From Bacteroidota bacterium (GTDB lineage: Bacteria; Bacteroidota; Bacteroidia; Bacteroidales; Paludibacteraceae): a stretch of DNA of 38,228 nt. Positions within the stretch are counted from its first letter, which is position 1. Each line of letters opens with the position of its first letter. The stretch lies in contig JAKIYP010000015.1 of NCBI GenBank assembly GCA_022708505.1, positions 1 to 38,228 on the forward strand, in the 5' to 3' direction. Position numbers and translations under genes: made by a program. Shown here one piece after another: positions 26,800-34,182 of this stretch. The notes under the pieces were generated by a model. It saw only the letters and a list, made by a program, of their open reading frames with translations. It was not told where the DNA came from and searched no databases.

Positions 26800-26818
26800 A
26801 TATTTTAGCATAAGATTT

Positions 26819-27499
26819 TTAATAATAAAATTCCCAAAACCATTTTCCCGGCCTATTCAGTTTCTTAAATCTCGGTGTCGCAAACCAATTGTCATGCGCC
26901 CAATTTTGGGTTCTATCACGTATGGTTTCACTGTTGTAGCCGAAACGGAAAGAACCTATTTGAATACATATAATACCTGCACGGTATTCATCTGGATTAT
27001 GATCTCCCTTGGCTACATACGTCCCATATGGTCCTTGATCGACTAATCCATTGTTGATGGTGGCATGGGGATAAGACCTTCCCGTAACCGTAGTGTTTCC
27101 AACTTCAATAAATCCAAATAACCGAATTCGAATTTCAGAACTCATGTGTTTGTCGGAAGCCTCGTGCTTAGGTAACCCAGGTAAGTTTAATACATTCATA
27201 TCCGCATCATTTTCTACCTGTAAACTATATAATGGATTTCCTAATTTCCAGACATCACGGTATTGGTCAAATTTTTCTCCTTCCCGATCGTAAAATGTTC
27301 TTGAGAAAATAGCAGTAACACCTGGAACACCACCTCCCCATTCTGCTCCATAACTTGTTTCCCATCCGGAATACATGTTGTCATAATCCCTCCAATAATA
27401 GGCTGCTCCTACGTGTTTTCTGTAGCTTAAAGGAAGTATTTGAGGAACTCCGAAAGATACCTCTATGCTGATAAATTTACGTTCATTTCCATTAACCAT
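26819..27499 (-). CDS. Orphan RHS toxin tip (polymorphic toxin type-23-like)
   Basis: This 226-residue protein has no signal peptide and no RHS repeats. It is homologous to the C-terminal 220 residues of the RHS protein at 28518-29516: VSFGVPQILPLSYRKH against ISWGVPKLIPLSYRKH, NPDEYRAGI against DPDEYRAGI, and similar ends around a P-x-F/L-x-x-L-x-R motif. Homology continues upstream of the ATG in the same frame to 27556 (SDAGYELQKYFSPLA), then stops at a TAA (27566-27568). It is therefore a displaced RHS C-terminal module. I recall such sequences under the name polymorphic toxin type 23; the activity is unknown to me. A lipoprotein gene follows. Confidence 0.65.
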   Translation of the reverse strand: MVNGNERKFISIEVSFGVPQILPLSYRKHVGAAYYWRDYDNMYSGWETSYGAEWGGGVPGVTAIFSRTFYDREGEKFDQYRDVWKLGNPLYSLQVENDADMNVLNLPGLPKHEASDKHMSSEIRIRLFGFIEVGNTTVTGRSYPHATINNGLVDQGPYGTYVAKGDHNPDEYRAGIICIQIGSFRFGYNSETIRDRTQNWAHDNWFATPRFKKLNRPGKWFWEFYY

Positions 27500-27592
27500 T
27501 TTTATACGAATGGCTAATGGTGAAAAGTATTTCTGTAATTCATAGCCTGCATCTGAGTGAGTTGGTTAGCGCCGTTGTGTTGTTGCTATATT

Positions 27593-27976
27593 TTATTGAT
27601 TTAATGTAAATACATAAACCGGCAATCCATCTCTAATATACTTAACCCAATTCTCTGCCAGATTCGGGTTATTCATCTCAATTCCTTCAACCGGCGTTAT
27701 TACAAAACTTTCAAACCATTTGTTGGGTTCAATCACATCACTACTATAAGTTGCTTTTCGTGCCAGCACGCTATCGCCCGAATTAACTGTATAATCATTT
27801 GTCACTTTGTACATCCCGTTGATTTGCGAAAATTTCCATATTGTTGTACCAAAAGAAATCGGATTTTCAGCCGTATTTTTAACATAAAACGAAACTGAAA
27901 CCGAATCATTATCTTCTAATTCGAAACAACTGACAAACAGGCTTAATATACAAATAAATAATAGGTGCTTTTTCAT
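27593..27976 (-). CDS. Small lipoprotein, unknown function
   Basis: This 127-residue lipoprotein has a lipobox LFVSC at Cys17 (ICILSLFVSCFELED). The mature domain of about 110 residues looks like a small beta-sandwich (VSVSFYVKNTAENPISF, then NSGDSVLARKATYS). I do not recognise the family. It sits between the first toxin-tip/lipoprotein pair and the orphan pair, 21 bp after the first lipoprotein gene on the same strand. It may be a second accessory or immunity protein, or cargo carried with the module. Confidence 0.6.
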   Translation of the reverse strand: MKKHLLFICILSLFVSCFELEDNDSVSVSFYVKNTAENPISFGTTIWKFSQINGMYKVTNDYTVNSGDSVLARKATYSSDVIEPNKWFESFVITPVEGIEMNNPNLAENWVKYIRDGLPVYVFTLNQ

Positions 27977-27997
27977 AACATGAAATGATTAAGTTGG

Positions 27998-28498
27998 TTA
28001 TTTTATAAATACATTAGTACTATCAGGTTTGGGGCTGAATTTTCGAAAATTGACTACACTATTATATTCATATGTTCCAGTTCTTGTATTCTCTTGTTTA
28101 TACCATAAAATAGTTGTGTCGTTTATAATTTTCCCGTAATCTGTAACTAACGGCCGTCCATGCCCCCAGGGTTGACCCCATCCCTGAGTGGTAATTACAC
28201 TGTCATTGATACTAAACACACTCCACATAGTTTTTTCTTTTCTTATATCATCAAGATACATAAATTGATTTAGTGAAGTTATGTCTGAAATATCTCTAAA
28301 AGAAAGCATTACACCGTCTTGATAAAAAAACATATAAGTTGCATAATTACTATCTGTGATGTTTATTCCATAATAGCAACCGCCCAATCTAATTTCATCT
28401 CCTGTATAAGCAGTTTTTTTTATAGTCAGGTCCTCATCTTCACAACAAGAAAATGCTAAAATATATAATAAACATATAACAAATACATGTGTTTTCAT
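27998..28498 (-). CDS. Lipoprotein, putative immunity partner of the RHS toxin tip
   Basis: This is a 166-residue protein from the ATG at 28498; a longer frame from 28549 would overlap the RHS gene and bury the signal, so it is rejected. The signal (VFVICLLYILAFSCCE) ends at two cysteines with a weak lipobox. The mature part shares an IRLGGCYY start, INDTTILW and the identical C-terminus PKPDSTNVFIK with the lipoprotein at 26284-26799. It starts 19 bp after the RHS stop codon, the normal place for an RHS immunity gene. Direct evidence for immunity is lacking. Confidence 0.65.
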   Translation of the reverse strand: MKTHVFVICLLYILAFSCCEDEDLTIKKTAYTGDEIRLGGCYYGINITDSNYATYMFFYQDGVMLSFRDISDITSLNQFMYLDDIRKEKTMWSVFSINDSVITTQGWGQPWGHGRPLVTDYGKIINDTTILWYKQENTRTGTYEYNSVVNFRKFSPKPDSTNVFIK

Positions 28499-28517
28499 AT
28501 TTTTGATTTTTAATAAT

Positions 28518-29516
28518 TTACCATAATGTTGTTCCGGATGAATATCCATTATACCAATAAGAAGTGGTTGGACGGTCTAACATACGAAAATATGGATCTC
28601 CTGTAAAGAAATGTATACCGTTTTGAACCAATGCGCGTAACTTTTCTGAATTAATTCCTTTTCTTTTTGACCCGAATCCAACGTAAAAAATACCAGCACG
28701 GTATTCATCAGGATCACCGGTTGAATTTGCAACGTATGTTAAATGACCATTAATCAGAGTAACATTCTCATCATTTTTTTTATTTATTCCCGGCTTTCCC
28801 GTAAAGATATTCATTCCCGCGCTAAAAGGTCCGACATTGATTTGCAATGCCACCGTACGATGGCTGTCACTATCTCCTTTGGGAACTCCGGGTAACTCAA
28901 TGCCGAACATATAGTCATTCTCATATTTTATATTAACAAATGGATTCCCAAAAGTTATCATGTTGGTAGTTTGGTCGGTAAAACCATCGCTATGAAAAGT
29001 TGTTCCCGAATAAGTTAAACTTGCCGGTATACCAAATATATAACCATTTAGTGCCCATTCTCCTCCTTTATGCGTTACTTCTCCCACAACACTGCCATCA
29101 TAATAACTTGTGTATGTCACTTTACCTGAATGTTTACGATAACTCAATGGAATTAGCTTAGGTACACCCCATGATATCTCATAACCCTTTCCATTTACAT
29201 CACTACCTTGTATGTCAATTTTATGATAAGCTATCGGAGAAAAGATCTTTTGAAATTCGTATCCTGCATCTGTATAAAACAACCAATGAAAAAACTTTTC
29301 AAACAACTCCCCGCTTGGATCGGTATATCTAAATGGATTTCCATAGCAATACGCATACCGGTTATAATTCAACCAATCACCTGGAGCTTGCACAAACGGG
29401 TCGGGACTAAAGAACATCGCCGTCAACGGATCATACACCCTTCCATTCATGTTAATAATCCCAAACTGGTCGAGATGTTCGTGCATCGTGTAGCCACGGT
29501 CGATAATCCAACTCAT
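28518..29516 (-). CDS. RHS-repeat protein, truncated, with type-23-like polymorphic toxin tip
   Basis: From its first ATG this protein has 332 residues. Residues about 22-71 are the end of an RHS core: NMNGRVYDPLTAMFFSPDP, NRYAYCYGNPFRYTDPSGE. This is the hallmark boundary after which polymorphic toxin tips begin. Residues about 107-332 are the tip, homologous to the orphan protein at 26819-27499. RHS homology continues in frame upstream to 29768 without a start codon, so most of a normally 1000-2000-residue RHS shell, its signal and its promoter are missing. It could be a decaying remnant, or a recombination donor. A lipoprotein gene follows 19 bp downstream. Confidence 0.75.
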   Translation of the reverse strand: MSWIIDRGYTMHEHLDQFGIINMNGRVYDPLTAMFFSPDPFVQAPGDWLNYNRYAYCYGNPFRYTDPSGELFEKFFHWLFYTDAGYEFQKIFSPIAYHKIDIQGSDVNGKGYEISWGVPKLIPLSYRKHSGKVTYTSYYDGSVVGEVTHKGGEWALNGYIFGIPASLTYSGTTFHSDGFTDQTTNMITFGNPFVNIKYENDYMFGIELPGVPKGDSDSHRTVALQINVGPFSAGMNIFTGKPGINKKNDENVTLINGHLTYVANSTGDPDEYRAGIFYVGFGSKRKGINSEKLRALVQNGIHFFTGDPYFRMLDRPTTSYWYNGYSSGTTLW

Positions 29517-29768
29517 GCGGGTATCATCCTGCGTCCAGTCCGCAGGATTGCGGCGTTTCCCCCACGGGTCATAAGCGTAGCGTTCTACTACTGTACCGGA
29601 TTCGTTTGTAAGGGCTAACAGGTTTCCCTGATAGTCAGCATAACCATAATACAGTGTCTCTACACCGTTGGTATTGATGAGTATAGCACCGCTGCTAAGG
29701 TAATGGATTTTCTTAATATTTCCAAGATTATCCGTCTCTTCTTCGTAATCGCCGAGGTAATATTTGTT
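29517..29768 (-). pseudogene. 5' remnant of the RHS core, no start codon
   Basis: The frame of the RHS gene stays open for 84 codons upstream of its ATG and translates to classic RHS core sequence, with YYGYADYQGNLLALTNESG and ERYAYDPWGKRRNP. It ends at a TGA (29769-29771), beyond which the sequence no longer resembles RHS. The break marks where the rest of the RHS gene was lost. Confidence 0.75.
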
Positions 29769-29864
29769 TCAATAAACAAAAAGATGTTCCAGAAGAATTA
29801 AAAGGAAGGGTTTGTTAGTTTAGGTATTATAGTTTACAGATGAAATTTTTATAAATCCTGTCGG

Positions 29865-29891
29865 TGAAATTTTATAATTTCATTACCTTTG
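29865..29891 (+). promoter_or_regulatory. Promoter-like element with adjacent palindrome
   Basis: TACCTTTG (29884-29891) matches the -7 consensus, and an 18-bp palindrome (TGAAATT / AATTTCA, 29865-29882) lies just upstream, as an operator might. No good -33 TTTG was seen. Downstream there is only a 21-codon ORF (29898-29963) before the hairpin at 29962. Confidence 0.35.
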
Positions 29892-29961
29892 CTTTTGATG
29901 AAGAAAAAGATATTGATAGATTTTTATTTAAGGCAAATTCACAAGGAGAAAGGAAAAAAAT

Positions 29962-29997
29962 AAAACCATAAAGTTTGTTGATGAACTTTATGGTTTT
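29962..29997. terminator. Terminator of tRNA-His, right copy of the island-flanking repeat
   Basis: A perfect 14-bp stem (AAAACCATAAAGTT / AACTTTATGGTTTT) with an 8-nt loop, followed on the minus strand by a T-rich tail, lies 16 bp past the tRNA-His 3' end. The sequence repeats 25667-25702 in direct orientation. Confidence 0.8.
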
Positions 29998-30012
29998 ACG
30001 GGTTTTTAAACC

Positions 30013-30090
<78 letters not shown>

Positions 30091-30104
30091 ATGTTTTCGA
30101 GCTG

Positions 30105-30136
30105 CAAAGATAATACAGCAAAAAGTTATATGCAAG
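30105..30136 (-). promoter_or_regulatory. Promoter of tRNA-His
   Basis: The minus strand has CTTG (30133-30136), 20 bp, then TATCTTTG (30105-30112), a consensus -7 box 15 bp before the tRNA 5' end. Confidence 0.6.
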
Positions 30137-30203
30137 TGATTTTGACAAAATTAAAATAAATTTTACATTAAACTAATTATCAAACACATACACAAACATT
30201 CAA

Positions 30204-30905
30204 ATGAAATTTCTACTTACAAATTCTGAATTAGACCAGCAAATCAACCTTATAAAAAGACAAATCAGGCTCTCGATGGATGGTATCGTTGCTGATTCGA
30301 TGAAAGAACATGGCATCGTCTACAAAAAAAATTATGGAGTTTCAATTACCAGACTCAGAGATTTAGCAAAGAATTACACAAAAAACCATGATTTAGCACA
30401 ACGACTGTGGCTGCTTGAAATACGTGAAACCATGATACTTGCATCACTCCTGCAACCTGTAGAAACATTTACGCCGGAAATTGCGACCCATTGGTCAAAC
30501 AAATGTAATAACATTGAATTAATTGAACAGGTTTGCATGAATTTATTTCAACACCTGCCTTTCGCAGCCGACTTTGGTCAGAATTGTATTCTGTCTGAAA
30601 ACATGCAACAACAAATATTCGGTTTCAGCCTGTTGTTACGAATATACAAGCAACTGGGCACAGCTGAAATGAATAAAATCATGCAGCGCATACTTCAAAT
30701 GCAAATACCGGAACAAGAGAGCACTTTACATAATACGATAGCACTTTGTTTGGCACGACTTACCCGGAAAGATAGAGAAACGGCACAAACAATACACAAA
30801 AGTATCCAGTCATTCAAGGATGACAAAATAGCCGGAAGAAATCACATCTTCCGGACAGTAGAACAAGAATTAATATTTTTAGGATATCTGGATGAGAAAT
30901 TCTGA
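30204..30905 (+). CDS. AlkD-like DNA alkylation repair protein (HEAT-like repeats)
   Basis: This 233-residue soluble all-helical protein fits the AlkD/AlkC-type HEAT-repeat glycosylase superfamily. The stretch YGVSITRLRDLAKNYTKNHD followed by LAQRLWLLEIRETMILASLL (about residues 45-85) resembles the conserved N-terminal repeats of AlkD, where the protein removes N3- and N7-alkylated purines. The C-terminal half is helical but I cannot pick out the catalytic aspartate with confidence, so activity is uncertain. It lies 36 bp before a Fur-family gene on the same strand. Confidence 0.6.
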   Translation: MKFLLTNSELDQQINLIKRQIRLSMDGIVADSMKEHGIVYKKNYGVSITRLRDLAKNYTKNHDLAQRLWLLEIRETMILASLLQPVETFTPEIATHWSNKCNNIELIEQVCMNLFQHLPFAADFGQNCILSENMQQQIFGFSLLLRIYKQLGTAEMNKIMQRILQMQIPEQESTLHNTIALCLARLTRKDRETAQTIHKSIQSFKDDKIAGRNHIFRTVEQELIFLGYLDEKF

Positions 30906-30914
30906 AAAATGCCT

Positions 30915-30922
30915 TATCTTTG
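30915..30922 (+). promoter_or_regulatory. Predicted -7 element for the Fur-family gene
   Basis: TATCTTTG matches the -7 consensus, 20 bp upstream of the gene start. The -33 region would lie inside the AlkD-like gene and is weak. Confidence 0.4.
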
Positions 30923-30941
30923 TGTGGTTTAATCAGTATCA

Positions 30942-31379
30942 ATGAAAGAAGAAAGTTCCACCATCATTAATATATTCACGGAATATCTGGTCAGACATAA
31001 ACACAGAAAGACCCCTGAAAGATTTGCTATACTGGAAAAAATATATACCCTTGAAGGCCATTTTGATGCTGAAAAACTTTATGAAAGCATGCAAAATGAA
31101 TACAGAGTCAGTTTAGCTACCGTATACAACACGCTTGATTTACTTTTAGAAGCCGGTCTCGTCATTAAACACCAGTTTGACGGACTGTCCGCTCAATATG
31201 AAAAATCAATCGGCGCTAACATTCATAATCATTCTGTTTGCATCGTGTGTGGAAAGGTCAAGGAGTTCACTGATAAAAAAATAAAGAAAGCTATTCAGTC
31301 GAAAGAATTCGCCAATTTTCAAAGCACGCATTATTCCCTTTATATCTATGGGGTATGTAAAAAATGCAGTAAAAAATAA
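30942..31379 (+). CDS. Fur-family metal-dependent transcriptional regulator
   Basis: This 145-residue repressor has a winged helix (about 20-80) whose recognition helix region is VSLATVYNTLDLLLEAGLV, the Fur/PerR/Zur signature. The structural zinc site is Cys100-Cys103 (CIVC) with Cys139-Cys142 (CKKC), and IHNHSVC supplies histidines of the regulatory metal site. Iron, peroxide or zinc specificity cannot be decided from sequence alone. It sits 15 bp before purA, which may be coincidental co-transcription. Confidence 0.92.
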   Translation: MKEESSTIINIFTEYLVRHKHRKTPERFAILEKIYTLEGHFDAEKLYESMQNEYRVSLATVYNTLDLLLEAGLVIKHQFDGLSAQYEKSIGANIHNHSVCIVCGKVKEFTDKKIKKAIQSKEFANFQSTHYSLYIYGVCKKCSKK

Positions 31380-31394
31380 TTTATAACAATAACA

Positions 31395-32654
31395 ATGAAA
31401 GTAGATGTATTATTAGGACTCCAATGGGGTGACGAAGGAAAAGGAAAAGTAGTAGATGTATTAACTCCCGGTTATGATTTGGTAACAAGGTTCCAGGGTG
31501 GTCCCAATGCAGGTCACACACTCGAATTTGAAGGACAGAAATACGTGCTGCGCTCTATTCCTTCCGGTATTTTTCAGGGAGACAAACTCAATATAATCGG
31601 CAACGGAGTAGTGCTTGACCCAGCTCTTTTCAAGGCTGAAGTTGAAGCTCTTGAAGCATCAGGACACCCATTGACCAAAAGATTGAAAATTTCTAAGAAG
31701 GCACATCTCATTTTGCCGACACACCGTTTACTCGACCAGGCATACGAATCGGCGAAAGGAGCCGGAAAAATCGGCACAACCGGAAAAGGTATCGGTCCTA
31801 CTTACACTGATAAAGTCAGTCGTAACGGGGTAAGGGTTGGTGATATACTGCACAATTTTGAGGAAAAATATAATACTGCCATCAAAAGGCATAAAGATCT
31901 GCTGACACAATATGATTTCGACTACGATCTGGCAACACTCGAGAAAGATTGGTTTGAAGGCATAGAATGTATCAAAAAGTTTGAACTTATTGATAGTGAG
32001 CATGTAGTTAATAATGCCATCAAAGCAGAAAAGAAAGTATTGGCAGAAGGAGCACAGGGAACCATGCTGGATGTTGATTTCGGATCATATCCCTTTGTGA
32101 CATCCTCAAACACCATTTGCGCCGGAGCTTGTACCGGGTTGGGTATTGCACCCCGTAACATCGGAGAAGTATACGGAATTTTTAAAGCTTACTGTACCCG
32201 CGTTGGTAGTGGCCCGTTCCCGACAGAGCTTTTTGATGAAACAGGAGATCTAATGCGCAAAAACGGCAATGAGTTCGGATCGGTAACCGGTCGTCCGCGT
32301 CGTTGCGGCTGGGTTGATTTAGTTGCCCTGAAATACGCGATAATGATTAATGGCGTCACACAGCTTATCATGATGAAAAGTGATGTAATGGATGCTTTCG
32401 AAACCATCAAAGCTTGCGTGGCGTATAAAATCAATGATGTTATCACAGAAGAATTCCCTTACTCGATCGAGGGAGACATCGAGCCCGTTTACGCCGAATT
32501 ACCAGGATGGCAAACGGATATGACAAAAATGCAATCGGAGGATGAATTTCCGGAAGAATTCAACGCATACCTGAATTTCCTGGAAGAGGAGCTGGAAGTG
32601 CCTATTAAAATTGTATCGGTAGGTCCTGACCGGGCACAAACGATTCTGAGATAA
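31395..32654 (+). CDS. purA: Adenylosuccinate synthase
   Basis: This 419-residue GTP-dependent enzyme joins IMP and aspartate in the first committed step to AMP. The N-terminal LGLQWGDEGKGKVVD is the signature P-loop-like motif with catalytic Asp13. GGPNAGHTLEF follows with the catalytic His, then GTTGKGIGPTYTDK and EGAQGTMLDVDFGSYPFVT. VTGRPRRCGWVD lies in the C-terminal third. Length is normal. It lies 15 bp after the Fur-family gene and ends before a strong terminator. Confidence 0.97.
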   Translation: MKVDVLLGLQWGDEGKGKVVDVLTPGYDLVTRFQGGPNAGHTLEFEGQKYVLRSIPSGIFQGDKLNIIGNGVVLDPALFKAEVEALEASGHPLTKRLKISKKAHLILPTHRLLDQAYESAKGAGKIGTTGKGIGPTYTDKVSRNGVRVGDILHNFEEKYNTAIKRHKDLLTQYDFDYDLATLEKDWFEGIECIKKFELIDSEHVVNNAIKAEKKVLAEGAQGTMLDVDFGSYPFVTSSNTICAGACTGLGIAPRNIGEVYGIFKAYCTRVGSGPFPTELFDETGDLMRKNGNEFGSVTGRPRRCGWVDLVALKYAIMINGVTQLIMMKSDVMDAFETIKACVAYKINDVITEEFPYSIEGDIEPVYAELPGWQTDMTKMQSEDEFPEEFNAYLNFLEEELEVPIKIVSVGPDRAQTILR

Positions 32655-32681
32655 AAGATAATACAACTTATTTACACAAGG

Positions 32682-32719
32682 ACCCTGACTGATAGCTCTC
32701 AACAAATATCAGTCAGGGT
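32682..32719. terminator. Bidirectional terminator between purA and alkaline phosphatase
   Basis: A perfect 12-bp stem (ACCCTGACTGAT / ATCAGTCAGGGT) with a 14-nt loop is followed by TTTAAAATTTT between convergent genes. Confidence 0.85.
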
Positions 32720-32744
32720 TTAAAATTTTAATCAGCAAAAACAG

Positions 32745-33806
32745 CTACTTCAAATTCAGGAGTTTTGCAATTTTTCCTTTAAAATCGGTATTTTCCATGA
32801 AGCCAGTAAACTCTTCCGCACCCGGTCCGAATGCAAATACCGGCACAGGCACACCCGAATGACCTTTTGTTGAGAATTTAGCTTTCACCTTGCCTTTTTC
32901 AATACTACCATCAGTTAATGTTAATCCGCCTGTTTCATGATCTGCGGTAATTACAACAAGTGTATTGCCATCTTTTTCAGCAAAATCAAGCACCTTACCT
33001 ATTGTCTTGTCAAAATCCAGTGTTTCCCTGATAATTTGCTCGATATCATTGGAATGACCCGCCCAATCGATCTGTGAGCCTTCCACCATCAGGAAAAAAC
33101 CTTTTTTGTTCTTATTCAGTATATCAATTGCAACAACCGTCGCATCGGGAAGCAAATCACCACGTTCAGGCATGGGAGGTGGTTGATCTTCATGAATTAA
33201 TCCTGCCAGCTTCCCCGAGTTTATTTTTTTCACCTCATTCAGGTCATAAGCAATCTGATATTGTTTGTCTTTTAATTCCTGTATCAGGTTCCGGCCATCT
33301 TTACGCGATTCAAAGTACTTTCTGCCACCGCCGATAAAAACATCGATATCTGTTTTCAGAAAATCAGCCGCAGCCGCCTCGTACATACTTCGATGAAACT
33401 GGTGAGCAATAAACGTAGCCGGAGTAACATAGGTAATAGCACAGGAAACAACTATTCCGGTAGCCAGGCCATTACGATCGGCTTGTTCCAGGATACTTTC
33501 TACGGCAACTGAGTCGGGGCTCATTCCAATCATCCCGTAATTGGTTTTTACTCCGGTAGCGAGGGCTGTCCCGCCTGCACCCGAATCCGTTACAAACCGG
33601 TTAGCACAATATGTTTTTGAATATCCAACATGTTTACATCGTTCTAATTCGAGTTTATTTCCATTTGCGACCATGGCTGCATATATATGCGCCATTCCCA
33701 TTCCATCTCCGATTAAAAGAATAACATTCTCCGGTTTTTTTGTTGCTGAAACCGATCCCAGAAGGATAGTAGAGACAAGCAACAAGATTGTAAATTTCTT
33801 TAACAT
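32745..33806 (-). CDS. Alkaline phosphatase
   Basis: This 353-residue exported phosphomonoesterase has a signal peptide at about 1-21 (STILLGSVSA). The first metal aspartate is Asp34 in LLIGDGMGMAH, and the nucleophile is Ser75 in TDSGAGGTALATG. TADHETGG near the C-terminal third and GHSGVPVPVFAFGPG carry metal ligands of the active site. It is about 100 residues shorter than the E. coli enzyme, as is common for Bacteroidetes members. It is last in the minus-strand cluster, 38 bp after the MerR gene, and ends at a strong shared terminator. Phosphate scavenging in the periplasm is the likely role. Confidence 0.92.
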   Translation of the reverse strand: MLKKFTILLLVSTILLGSVSATKKPENVILLIGDGMGMAHIYAAMVANGNKLELERCKHVGYSKTYCANRFVTDSGAGGTALATGVKTNYGMIGMSPDSVAVESILEQADRNGLATGIVVSCAITYVTPATFIAHQFHRSMYEAAAADFLKTDIDVFIGGGRKYFESRKDGRNLIQELKDKQYQIAYDLNEVKKINSGKLAGLIHEDQPPPMPERGDLLPDATVVAIDILNKNKKGFFLMVEGSQIDWAGHSNDIEQIIRETLDFDKTIGKVLDFAEKDGNTLVVITADHETGGLTLTDGSIEKGKVKAKFSTKGHSGVPVPVFAFGPGAEEFTGFMENTDFKGKIAKLLNLK

Positions 33807-33844
33807 TACAATAAAATCTTATTAAACATACTAAACATAAAGAT

Positions 33845-34168
33845 CTAAACAGTACCAAGCGCTTTTGAAATTCCCTTTAATTCTGTTTTGATTCTTTTTA
33901 AACGCTCAATCAGCTCTTGTTGTTTAGCCACGTGGTCTTTTTTCTGACTCAATTTTTGCCGGGCGCCCTCCAAAGTCAAGTTTTGTTCATTAACCAGAAA
34001 CATGATTTGCTTAACCAGTTTGATATCATCTTCAGAATAAAAACGGGTGCCTTTTTCATTTCGTTTAGGCTTTAATTGCTTAAACTCTTTTTCCCAAAAG
34101 CGCAAGTTGGAAGCATTGATGTTCAACATCTTCGACACTTCTGCAATAGAGTAAAATAGTTTTTCCAT
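33845..34168 (-). CDS. MerR-family transcriptional regulator
   Basis: This small 107-residue regulator has an N-terminal winged-helix DNA-binding domain of the MerR type: YSIAEVSKMLNINASNLRFWEKEF (about 6-29) and KRNEKGTRFYSEDDIKLV (about 35-52). A coiled-coil dimerisation helix follows (about 75-100), and there is no effector-binding domain or cysteine sensor. This short type is common in Bacteroidetes. It starts 14 bp after the transglycosylase gene, with a small dyad overlapping that junction. Targets are unknown. Confidence 0.9.
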   Translation of the reverse strand: MEKLFYSIAEVSKMLNINASNLRFWEKEFKQLKPKRNEKGTRFYSEDDIKLVKQIMFLVNEQNLTLEGARQKLSQKKDHVAKQQELIERLKRIKTELKGISKALGTV

Positions 34169-34182
34169 AACATAACAAATTA

